This document shows positions 54,801-64,000 of a stretch of 64,000 bases of DNA, piece by piece. The position numbers and the translations under genes were made by a program. Positions within the stretch are counted from its first letter, which is position 1; every line of letters begins with the position of its first letter. This DNA is from Rhipicephalus microplus (Eukaryota > Arthropoda > Arachnida > Ixodida > Ixodidae): NCBI RefSeq assembly GCF_043290135.1, contig NC_134705.1, positions 43,465,271 through 43,529,270 of the forward strand, read 5' to 3'. The notes under the pieces were generated by a model, which worked only from the letters and a program-made list of their open reading frames with translations, did not search any database and was not told the DNA's origin.

Positions 54801-55669
54801 AAATATTTTTGGCTGCGTGCCTGCACCGAGGTAGTTAAGCCACACCTTAAGAACATGCTAATGAAGGCTTGTAAAGCCAGGACCGGGCTAACTAAAGCAT
54901 GCAAGTTTATGAACATGCTAGTTGACGAACGACTATAGCACTTGCGCCATTGAGCTGTCTCGGCAGGGCCCCAAAGATAGTGGTGGCTTTACGATGAACA
55001 CGTCTTGCTATCGGCCACAAAAACGATAACAGCTGTGACTGCTTATTGCTGTCATGAACTTGTGCGAGGGAAGTGTGTCGTTAGGGAGCACTAGAATCAT
55101 CATGCGCACTGACGAGCGAGCAGGTTTTTCACGTGGTATTTTTTCGTATTTCACGGGCATTTGCAATTAGCAGAAAACGCTAATACTTAACAGATATAAA
55201 GATCAAAACTATCTATTTAGGCGTTTTGCAAACCAATCTACAACTTTCTCATCGAAATTTTTTATCCGCCTTCGTTGCTTCAAAATATACATAATCAAAA
55301 AGACCTAATTAAAGAATATTTGTGAGCACAAAAAATAGTCTGACTTACTCCCGGAAATGATTAACAACGTTCATTTGGTCGCGTCCTAATTATGTGTCCC
55401 GGCATATTTTTGAACTCTGGCTAAATTTACGTGAGACACGCTGTACACATTGCGTAGGTTGCTTCTTTTGCTGAACGAAAGGTCGCCCAATAAGTTCTTT
55501 CATTTTTACCATCAGCGCTTAGCTTCTATAGGTTATATTTTGTTACATAAATGGAAGAGAAGCCTATACCCTCATGCATGGAGATGACATATGCGTGTAA
55601 ATCGTTCAGGAGAAGTGCCATCTGGGGACGCTCTCTGCAAGCACAACAAGTGCAATTCGAATAGATCAA
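54801..55669. other. Unassigned intronic sequence
   Basis: AT-rich, no gene seen. Confidence 0.4.
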
Positions 55670-55922
55670 ATCTTGTAAGGTGGACATGACGAAAGTTTAA
55701 AATAAAGCCGTTCACGACGTTTTTAGATCACGTACTTTTTTAAATGTGAGTGTACCACTCTGTTCTCAACCCTTTAACTTTGCGCTTAGCCGCGTACAAA
55801 AGCCATCTTTTGCTTTCATCGTGTGAAAGAAACAAACACTGTCATAAGCTGCGTTCTATTCTTAAGCGCGTTCGGTAGTTATATGCGTTTGTGTGTCTGT
55901 GTTTGGGTGAACCGCATTATAT
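55670..55922 (+). repeat. Repeat R, left half split by the Gypsy element
   Basis: It matches the reverse complement of 46668-46905. It ends in the 4-base duplication atat at 55919-55922. Confidence 0.85.
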
Positions 55923-56093
55923 TGTTACACGACAACGGCAACGAAAGAGCATCATAGACGACGAAGACGATGAAAGCGACCATGCTCGTGTTGTTGTTGC
56001 TGCTGTTCTTTCATCTTGGCTGCAGCTCCCTCCAACTCTCCCTGTATATTTTGTAAATATATTTATTTCATTCATGCTCTCACCCCTGTGACA
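55923..56093 (+). repeat. Gypsy 5' LTR
   Basis: 171 bases, TG...CA ends. It matches the 3' LTR once the SINE fragment is removed. Unusually short for the family. Confidence 0.9.
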
Positions 56094-56164
56094 TTTGGTG
56101 GTAGTGCGGGGTACAACACGATATAACGAAGCTCCGCAGTGGCCGACGCTTGAATTTTTCGACC

Positions 56165-57375
56165 ATGGCAAACCAGGGACCGGCTCCCGCCGAGGCGACT
56201 ACAACAACAACTGTTGTCCTTCCGCAGCTAAAAGATTCTGGCACGTTCTGTGGCACGGATGATGTCGACATCGAAGAATGGTTGTCGTTGTACGAACGTA
56301 CAAGTAAGAATTACCGCTGGGATGAAACTCTTAAGTTAGCCAACATCCTGTTCTACTTGAAAGGAACAGCAAAAGTGTGGTTCGAGAACCACGAAGATGA
56401 AATTGGAAGCTGGGATGCATGCAAAGAAAAGATGCGCGCCCTTTTCGGCAAGTCTGTGGGTAGAAAGGCAGCGGCCAAGAAGGAGTTGGCATCTCGTGCG
56501 CAAACGTCATCAGAGTCCTACCTGACTTACATACAGGACGTGCTTGCCCTTTGCCGAAAAAGATACAACGATATGGAAGAAACCGAAAAAGTAGCTCACA
56601 TATTGAAAGGCATTACAGATGATGCATTCAACCTTCCCATGTGCAAGGACTGCAACACGGTCGATGTCATCATCAAGGAGTGCCAGCGTTTTGAGGCCGC
56701 GAAAAGTCGATGTATCGCCCATAGTTTCACCCGACTACCAAACACAGCAGCAACCTGGTCGTGTGAAGACAGGCCTGCGCTACAGACGCCGTTAACTGCA
56801 GAGCACGTGACCAAGATCATCAGACGTGAACTTGAAGCTATGTCTCCTGCGTCCACGTGCTCCCATACCTGTGACTCTAGCCCTCAGATGGTGCCACTGG
56901 TACATGCCATTGTGCGACAAGAGCTTTCCAATGCTGGACTGGCCTCCGAGTGCACTACAGCTCCCTCTCAGCCGATCAACCGTCGTTGACCCCCTTTTTC
57001 TTATGCCCAAATCCAAAACCTTCCGGCGCGCCCTCGCAATCCAGCCGAGTAGAGAACTGCTGACGATCGCCCGATTTGTTTCAACTGCCACCGTATCGGA
57101 CACGTGGCCCGCCATTGTAACACTCGGTGGTATTGGCATCAGGCATCCTATGGGTACCCCCATCGGCCAGAAAGGGATCATGGACGTTTTCAATTTACGG
57201 GGAGTCACCTCAGGCCACCAGTGAAGACGTTCCTTCTATGCCGCCATATCGTCGTCACTCTCCATCTCCACATACTCACCAGTCCCGTTCACCGCTCTGC
57301 CGTCGCCCATCGTCTCGCTCGCCCCAATTTCGCCGACCAACGTCACCGACTGACCACCTGCCGCGGGAAAACTAG
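56165..57375 (+). pseudogene. Gypsy Gag with CCHC knuckle
   Basis: ATG 56165 (accATGG) opens a frame to 56989 with LKDSGTFCGTDDVDIEEWL, NILFYLKGTAKVWFENHED and a Gag core. A frameshift near 56990 separates the nucleocapsid part, where ICFNCHRIGHVARHC (57074-57118) is a clean C-X2-C-X4-H-X4-C knuckle. Another frame change leads into an Arg/Ser/Pro-rich tail (YRRHSPSPHTHQSRSPL) that ends at TAG 57373-57375, directly before a perfect hairpin. Confidence 0.85.
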
Positions 57376-57403
57376 ATGATGCAGCTCCCAGAGCTGCATC
57401 ATC
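57375..57403. repeat. 13-bp perfect hairpin at the Gag-protease junction
   Basis: gatgatgcagctc (57375-57387) and gagctgcatcatc (57391-57403) pair perfectly around cca. It starts at the last base of the TAG that ends the Gag tail. Confidence 0.85.
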
Positions 57404-58081
57404 CATGATGCTGCATCGACCACTTGCCCGCCGAATTCTCTGACCATGCTGCCGACTCGACGCAACCTTATTGACGTTGAAGTAGATGACACACCCGTTG
57501 TTGCACTTGTGGACACAGGGGCTCACATATCAGTGATGAATTCAGAACTTCGTTGCTGCCTTAGGAAAGCCTTAACGCCACCCACAGTGCCACTCATCCA
57601 GGTCGCCGGATGCGGCACGTTTCCCGTGCTTGGAATGTGCTCCGCGCGTATAAGTGTGGCTGATCGCTCCCCGACAGTGCTATTTGCTGTGCTGGAGAAA
57701 TGTTCCCATGAACTTATCCTCGGCATGGACTTTTTATCCGCCCACTCTGCCCTTATTGATTGTGGAAGCGGCATGCTTCAACTTGATTTACCGTGTTACC
57801 ATGACGACCCAACACCAGCTCAACCCCGTCTGTGTTCTTCAGCTCAGGTTCGCCTAGCACCTCAAGCCCTTACTTACGTGAATCTGAGATCTGTCCCTCC
57901 TGTTCCCGATGGTGACTACATGTTGACACCTATTGCTGACGTTCTGCTGGCCAAAAATGTTGCCGTACCTCGCACACTTTTGACAGTCACGGGAAATACA
58001 GCGTCTCTTCCGATCTTAAACTTCAGCTGGTGCGCTCAAGTTATCCCAGATGGTATGGCTTTGGCAAAGTTTTTTCTATAG
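57380..58081 (+). pseudogene. Gypsy protease
   Basis: The frame opens at 57380, after a TGA. It shows VVALVDTGAHISVMNSEL (active-site D-T-G) and ELILGMDFLSAHSALIDCG, the flap and C-terminal retropepsin blocks. It ends at a stop near 58081; the RT frame overlaps from 58030, so one frameshift lies between. Confidence 0.85.
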
Positions 58082-59100
58082 ATGCTGCCATTTCGGCTTT
58101 CGTTGCCCAATCTTCTTCGTCCTCTGCTCCGTTTTCATCCTCGAAGAGTGCAGCGGATGCCACCATCGACAAGATGATCGCCCCAGACCTTCTTCCAGCA
58201 CAGACAGCTGACATCCGGCACCTGCTGAAATGCTACCGCGACATCTTTGATTTTGATGACCGCGCTTTGGGTCAGACATCCTTTGTAACTCATAGGATTA
58301 ACACTGGAGACGCCAGCCCCATCCAACAACGTTCTTATCGCGTGTCTAATGCTGAGCGACAAGTTATCCAGCACAAAGTTGAAGAAATGCTCACAAAAGA
58401 CGTCATCGAACTTTCCTGCAGTCTATGGGCATCGCCGGTCATGCTAGTCAAGAAGAGGGATGGCAGCTGGCGCTTCTGCGTAGACTACTGTCACTTAAAC
58501 AAAGTAACACGTAAGGACGTGTATCCACTGCCGCGGATTGACGATGCTCTCGACTGCCTACATGTTTCTGCCTACTTTTTATCTATCGACTTGCGATCAG
58601 TATACTGGCAGATTTCTGTCGAGCATCGAGACCATGAGAAAACCGCATTCATCACACCGGATGAACTTTTCCAGTTCAAGGTTATGCCATTCGGATTGTG
58701 TAATGCGCCAGCTACATTTGAAAGGATGATGGACTCTCTCCTGCGTGGATACAAATGAACCACGTGCCTCTGCTATCTCGATGACGTCATCATATTCTCA
58801 CCTACATTCCAAAGACACCTTAGCCGCCTAACGGCTGTTCTTGAGGTTTTCCGGAAAGCAGGACTTCAGCTCAACTCTTCCAAATGTCGCTTTGGCCGTC
58901 GGGAAATCACTGTACTGGGCCACCTTGTCAGTGCCCGAGGCGGGCAACCTGATCCTGACAAAATTCGAGTTGTCAAAGATTTTCCCATACCACGTTCCGC
59001 AAAAGACGTACGGAGTTTTATCGGCCTTTGTTCTTACTTTCGACGTTTCGTGAAGAATTTTGCTGACATTGCCTGACCACTTACGGAGCTACTGAAGAAG
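58030..59100 (+). pseudogene. Gypsy reverse transcriptase with two stops
   Basis: It reads HRINTGDASPIQQRSYRVS, LWASPVMLVKKRDGSWRFCV, YFLSIDLRSVYWQI (first Asp) and FQFKVMPFGLCNAPATFERM. A TGA at 58756-58758 sits where Trp is usual, just before TTCLCYLDDVIIFS (catalytic YLDD). The frame then continues with LNSSKCRFG and SFIGLCSYFRRFVKNFADIA to a second TGA at 59074-59076. The rest leads into RNase H. Confidence 0.88.
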
Positions 59101-59103
59101 GAA

Positions 59104-60884
59104 ATGCCTTTTTATAGGGGTACTGACCAAGCAACTGCCTTCAGCACCCTTACAACATTACTTACTTCCCCACCCATCTTGGCCCATTTCGACCTGTCAG
59201 CCCATACTGAAGTTCGTACCGATGCCAGCGGACATGGAATTGGTGCTGTTCTCGCCCAGCGGCAACAAGGACAGGATCGCGTCATTGCTTATGCCAGTCG
59301 CCTCCTTTCTCCTTCGGAGAGCAAGTTTTCCATAACAGAGCGTGAGGGCCTCGCACTAGTCTGGGCAGTTGGAAAATTTCGACCATACTTGTATGACCGC
59401 ACCTTTTCGGTAATTACAGATCACCATGCCTTGTGCTGGCTGTCATCCCTTAAAGATCCAACAGGACGACTTGGCCATTGGGCCTTGAAACTACAAGAAT
59501 ACAGCTTCGACGTGGCATACAAATCTGGCCGAATGCACCAGGATACCGACTGTCTATCCCGTCACCCCGTGGACCCACCTGACCTTTCAGCACATGATTC
59601 TGACCCTTGTATCTTCGCCATGTCGGCTTTCACCGACATACGCAAGGAGCAGCTCCGCGATGTCCACTTGCGGTCTATCATGCCGTGTCTACGCTTGCCC
59701 CACGTAGACCCGTCGCTACACTTGTTCGTTCTACGCGATGGCATTCTTTACCGACGCAACACGAGCGCCGAAGGACCGGAGCTACTACTCGTATTTCCTG
59801 CGACACTCCGTTCCGTTGTACTTGAACAGCTTCACGACGCCCCAACCGCGGGACATCTCGGGGTCACGCACACGTACGATCGCGTGCGGCGTAGATTCAT
59901 CTGGCTAGACCTTCACCGTTCTGTGCGCCGATACGTTGCTGCATGTGAGTCCTGCCAGTGCTCCAAACATTCCACGTTGCCAGCAGCTGGTCTGCTCCAA
60001 CCAATCGACATACCCACCGTTCCCTGCTACCGCGTCGGTCTTGATCTCGTTGGACCATTTCCTACTTCTCTCACTGGAAACAAGTGGATAGCCGTAGCCA
60101 CTGATTACGCCACAAGATACGCTATCACACGAGCGCTACCGACAAGCTGTGCCACTGACGTCGCGGACTTCTTGCTTCATGACGTAATTCTTCACCATGG
60201 CGCTCCTCGACAGCTGCTGACTGATCGTGGTCGCTTATTTCTTTCAAAAGTAGTAAGTGACATCTTTCGCTCGTGTTCGACGCGTCACAAACTCGCTACG
60301 GCCTATCACCCACAAACAAATGGTCTTACCGAGCGCTTAAATCGAACATTGACATCAATGCTCTTTATGTACGTTTCCAAGGATCACCTTGATTGCGATA
60401 GTACTTTGCCTTATTCGTACAATTCGTCACGCCACGACACTGCTGGCTTCTCCCCTTCTATTTATTGTTCGGCCGCCATCCAGCGTTACCCTTCGAGGCT
60501 CTTCTCCCATCAACTACGCAAACGGATACAGAGTACGCCCGGGATGCCACTGCTCGGACTCAAATGGCCCGCCAAATCGTACGGGAACGTCCTCTTGGCT
60601 CACAGCTCTCTCAGAAGGCCCGCTACGATAGCCATCACAGAGTAGTTTCCTACTCTCCAGGTTCGTTGGTTCTTCTCTGGACACCATGCCGCCACGTTGG
60701 CCTCTCTTCGAAGCTCCTGTCTCGTTACTCGGGGCCTTACAAGGTTTTACGCTGGCTTACCGATGTCACATACGAGATTGCTCCGTTGGACAGTCGGTCA
60801 TCGTCGTCCGCACCCGCTACTGACGTCGTCCACGTGAGCCGCCTCAAACCGTACATATCCGCATATGATCCTACTCTCCTTTAG
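59104..60884 (+). pseudogene. Gypsy RNase H and integrase
   Basis: RNase H: AHTEVRTDASGHGIGAVLAQ, SITEREGLALVWAVGKF, VITDHHALCWL and HQDTDCLSRHP. Integrase: an H-H-C-C knuckle (AGHLGVTHTYDRVRR...CESCQCSK), then a DDE core with YRVGLDLVGPFPTS, QLLTDRGRLFLS and TNGLTERLNRTL. A frameshift near 60465 leads to the last frame, which has the GPY/F module (LSRYSGPYKVLRWL) and VVHVSRLKPYISAYDP before a stop at 60882-60884. Confidence 0.9.
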
Positions 60885-60920
60885 ACGCCGAGACGGTGCT
60901 GCCAGTAGCAGGGGGTTATG

Positions 60921-61256
60921 TGTTACACGACATCGGCAACGAAAGAGCATCATAGACGACAAAGACGATGAAAGCGACCGTGCTGTGTTGTTCCTGCTGT
61001 TCTTTCATCTTGGATGCAGCCGCCTCTAACTCTCCCTGTATATTTTGTAAAGATATTCATTTCATTGAATTTCCAATGGAGGCGGAAATGTTGTAGGCCC
61101 GTGTACTCAGATTTGGGTGCACAATAAAGAACCCTAGGTGGTCAAAATTTCCTGAGCCCTCCACTACGGCGTCTCTCATAATCAAATAGTGATTTTCGGA
61201 CGTTAAACCCCACAAATCAATCAATTAATTTCATTCATTTTCTCACCCCCGTGACA
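60921..61256 (+). repeat. Gypsy 3' LTR, interrupted by a SINE fragment
   Basis: It starts TGTTACACGACATCGG and ends CCCGTGACA. Removing 61067-61235 (SINE plus one duplication copy) restores an LTR of about the same length as the 5' copy. Confidence 0.88.
61067..61227 (+). mobile_element. 5'-truncated Ruka-like SINE in the 3' LTR
   Basis: gatttgggtgcac, ggtggtcaaaatttc and ccactacggcgtctctcat match the body of the full SINE at 38396. The tRNA head is missing. An 8-base duplication atttcatt lies at 61059-61066 and 61228-61235. Confidence 0.88.
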
Positions 61257-61530
61257 ATATACTTCTTAGGCAAGAAAAAATAGGTGAGTAACTAGCGCGT
61301 TTTATGGACCAAAAAAGTGTCATATAAAAAGAACTGTTCTGAAGCACGCACGTCATCTTTACGTGCAATTGCTCGGTGCTTCAGTGAAATATTATATGAC
61401 TATAAATTCTCTTTTTGAACTCAAAAACAAGTGTTATAGTGAGAAATCTAGTGATCAATTCAGTATTTGGGCAATAACTCTACTAGCTTGAACAAGAAAA
61501 TTATCTGGCTTTGACATATTTCAATATTTG
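61257..61530 (+). repeat. Repeat R, right half split by the Gypsy element
   Basis: It matches the reverse complement of 46400-46667. It starts with the 4-base duplication atat at 61257-61260. Confidence 0.85.
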
Positions 61531-63400
61531 TAATAAATCGGTGAACGTCGATTGTTTGGGCACAGCGCCATCTCTGACGAAGGCTGGCTCAATTATGAAG
61601 TACACAACACTGTATTTCTTCTATGACATTGGTATAAACAAGAAGCCACCACAGATAGACAAGCGTCACAGGTGCGCCCAGTTTCCACTCAAATAAATTT
61701 TGCACGTTGATTGTAATTAGTTATATTGGCCTTCTTTTTTTTCAACAAGACGTCCACTGCAAATCACGGAATACAACTTAATCTGCCTCAGAAGCGTACA
61801 CAGCTACTGGTTATAAGATGGTATCATTTTACTCACTCTTTTGGCAGTTCCAGGAGGCATTAGTTTTCCGCCACAGACAGAACATTTCGTCAAATTAAAT
61901 TAGTTTTGTGAAGACGTGGGCTCAATAACTGCAAATTTCACACTTTTTAACAAAAAAGCCCACAACAAAACCTTACACATGCTGTTTTGCTCATTTCGAT
62001 CCCCTTTACCAATTGCAATAATGATGCTTCACAATGTTCCAGTGTTCAACTATCTGGGATCATTACGCGAATATCATGTTATACATATCGTGCACTACAT
62101 TGTAGGACATTGTAGTCGGGCTTACACTCTGTTAAGATTGACACCATATGAGTATTGTAGTGCGAGAAATTACTCAAAGGTAACATTTTTTGTCCTACTT
62201 TGTCTAAATTTATAATGCAAGCGTTGTTGGTTTTGTATGCCTAAAAGGACGCGAACGGGATAGAATGAATTGGTTTATATTGATAAATTGTGCACGGAGA
62301 ACTCTAACGCCGTTGAATTACCTCTTGCATGTTTATTAACATAAAAAAGAATCCAATCAGTTTCATTCTTGATTTCAGACCAAAATTTCTGCTCGCGCCG
62401 TCACGGTTTTGAAGGTGTATTTTTTGTATTTTGGCGACGTTGGCTTGTGGTGAACTAAACGTGCGAGACGGTGCAACAGGTGGTGCTGCCAGCGTGTGGC
62501 AAACCAACATTTATTTCCCTTCCTCTGCGGCGCCAACAAAAACGTGAAGAGGGAGGGAAACGGTAACCGGTCCCGGAATATTCAGAGTCGAATGAGCAAT
62601 ACAGTTAGTTGGTATCGAGACACTCAGCAACACGTTTCGTCTCTGCGTCACTCACGTGTACCAACAGGCGCAACGAAATTTCTCAAAATCTGATATCTCA
62701 AAATCTTAAGTGTATGACTCCCCAAAGGAAAACGTGTGCCATTTTTACTGATTACACAGAACGGAGGGCGTACTTGATAGAGTCAATCTTTCTGACTTCT
62801 TTACATTTGACGAGAAAATTTCAAAGATCTTTATTTGCACGCTTACTGGCTTACCAAGAGTCTTGTCGCTGCAAGCGTGGTTATTTCGCATTGTAAAGGT
62901 GTAATGAACTAACACGAGAAGAAACGTTCTTCTGTTCAGTTTCGCTTTAAGAACATTGACTGCTATATGACATGTAATGGTCATTAAATATTTTTGTTTC
63001 CTAATAGAATGATACGTTCTAATATTAACATATCATTAAGGTGTGATTGGCAAATCCCCTTTAGAACGCTCTTATACGTGTTAACGTGACGTTCGAGCAA
63101 CCTAAATAATTTCAAGGCACGCAAATGCCATCATCTATCGTCGCGCTCTCCGCCAATGACAACGTAGTTGTGTTGTCTTGCGGAGCTGGAGAGGAGTTTC
63201 TGTATCTCCAGTTATATGAATTTTTTGGAGCTGAGTCATTTTACAGTTTATTTATGGCTGCTTACGGAAAGGAGGGTGCAGTTTTGTTCAAATAAACATT
63301 CATGAGGTAGTTCAGCGTTGTTTCTTTATTGACACTGTGAGAAATGCTGCTTTTCTAGATCCGCGTGTCCTAAAAAGAAAAGTGCAGAACATGCGCTTAC
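61531..63400. other. Intronic sequence, unassigned
   Basis: This is the 5' part of the 29-kb GMC intron on the minus strand, starting with gtaagc at 63400. AT-rich, no exon or element recognised. Confidence 0.5.
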
Positions 63401-63532
63401 CTATTTGTTCGGGGCCATTGTAGTCGGTCACTGGATAGCCGAGCCATTGGCCAGCTTTCAAAAAAATAGAGACAAGCTTTGTTTGCGTGACGGAAAGTGT
63501 CACTGGCACTTTTCCTTTGGTGCCTCGGAATC
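63401..63532 (-). CDS. GMC-family flavin oxidoreductase, first visible exon
   Basis: The 132-base exon, phase 1 to phase 1, encodes FRGTKGKVPVTLSVTQTKLV followed by SIFLKAGQWLGYPVTDYNGP and EQI. The pattern G..G...V.......L...F..AG..LGYPV.DYNG..Q.GF is characteristic of the GMC substrate-binding half. The acceptor is a model one (a long T run, then cattccag) and the donor is ATAG|gtaagc. Its last base plus the first two of the exon at 34352 make GGT (Gly), giving EQI-G-F, the expected GF. Upstream exons with the FAD-binding GxGxxG segment must lie to the right of the window. Confidence 0.92.
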
Positions 63533-63748
63533 CTGGAATGAAAAAAAAAACACTATCAAGCTTACAAAACCTATATTTCAAGGTCAGAGTTATGTTGCTT
63601 AGGGCTTAGTGAGATGTAATAAGACGAACCGCTGCATTCGTATTTCGTGGATCTCTTTTACTGCTGCTGCTGTGTTCCGGAGTTTTTGACTACAGATAAG
63701 CGCACGTACTTACCACGTACAGGTGCGTGAAACTGGACTACTATCTGG

Positions 63749-63789
<41 letters not shown>

Positions 63790-64000
63790 AGTAGGGCTGA
63801 CAGGCGGGCTAAATACAAATTCATAATGGAATAATTGGAAGCGCAAACCAACGGGACACATGAGAAGAGACAAACAAGCGCAGGCTGAAACTCAGTTTAT
63901 TTACAGAAGTAGATAAGAAAGATAAGAAAGGGAAACAACTGGGGAGAAGGTTCCACCTTGATCAGGTGGCGTCCAGAAACTATATTTCACATTCTAACAG
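63533..64000. other. Intronic sequence with (CTA)n microsatellite
   Basis: A CTA array occupies about 63749-63789. 63800-64000 includes 'gcgcaaaccaacgggacacatgagaagagacaaacaagcgcaggctgaaactcagtttatttac', which looks like the end of a dispersed repeat, possibly Penelope-like, but has no coding part. No exon is seen. Confidence 0.45.

Larger units (their letters stand above)
55923..61256 (+). mobile_element. Ty3/Gypsy LTR retrotransposon, structurally complete, decayed
   Basis: The 5' LTR (55923-56093, 171 bases) and the 3' LTR (60921-61256, interrupted by a SINE fragment) share TGTTACAC...GTGACA ends. The duplication atat lies at 55919-55922 and 61257-61260. A primer-site-like tttggtggtagtgcgggg follows the 5' LTR, and a G-rich polypurine stretch (agcaggggg) precedes the 3' LTR. 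The domain order is Gag, CCHC, protease, RT, RNase H and integrase with a GPY/F module. Frameshifts and two stops inactivate it. Confidence 0.92.

Overview
The window looks like a stretch of an ixodid (hard) tick genome. The main clues are a tRNA-derived SINE whose sequence matches what I recall of the tick Ruka family (38396-38633, plus fragments), many microsatellite arrays, and dense APE-type LINEs and Ty3/Gypsy elements. There are no bacterial-style operons. The genus cannot be fixed from sequence alone.

The single-copy host signal is one gene on the minus strand. Three internal exons of a GMC-family flavin oxidoreductase lie at 63401-63532, 34228-34352 and 7209-7382. They have canonical acceptor and donor sites, compatible phases (1-1, 1-0, 0-0) and read through without a stop. 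Nearly the whole window is therefore two introns of this gene (29,048 and 26,845 bp) plus parts of the flanking introns, all filled with transposable elements. The first and last exons lie outside the window.

Layout along the plus strand. 0-1.1 kb: decayed LINE 3' piece and an ATCT array. 1.1-6.6 kb: dispersed repeat with 147-bp tandem units, interrupted by a 5'-truncated LINE (1746-4925). 7.2 kb: GMC exon. 8.1-9.4 kb: two Gypsy fragments in opposite orientation. 10.8-11.5 kb: microsatellites. 11.5-19.0 kb: an I-like LINE with gag-like ORF1 and RNase H, preceded by a CR1/L2-like LINE with an unbroken RT core. 19-22.4 kb: unassigned sequence, AT arrays and hairpins. 22.5-27.7 kb: nearly full-length I-like LINE. 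27.9-33.5 kb: two further copies of the 11.5-kb LINE family and a GGAC minisatellite element. 34.2 kb: GMC exon.

34.8-44.7 kb is a nested block. A LINE whose ORF1 carries a 2A-like DVESNPGP motif is interrupted at its catalytic FADD motif by a Ruka SINE, and in its 3'UTR by a young LTR element (39467-44595) that encodes only Gag and protease. 46.4-54.7 kb: a repeat that preserves an empty insertion site, a CR1-type LINE with PHD-like and esterase-like ORF1 remnants, a second GGAC minisatellite element and another LINE. 55.9-61.3 kb: a complete but decayed Gypsy element with 171-bp LTRs. 63.4 kb: GMC exon. The elements do not work as a pathway; the order of insertions can be read from the nesting and target-site duplications.
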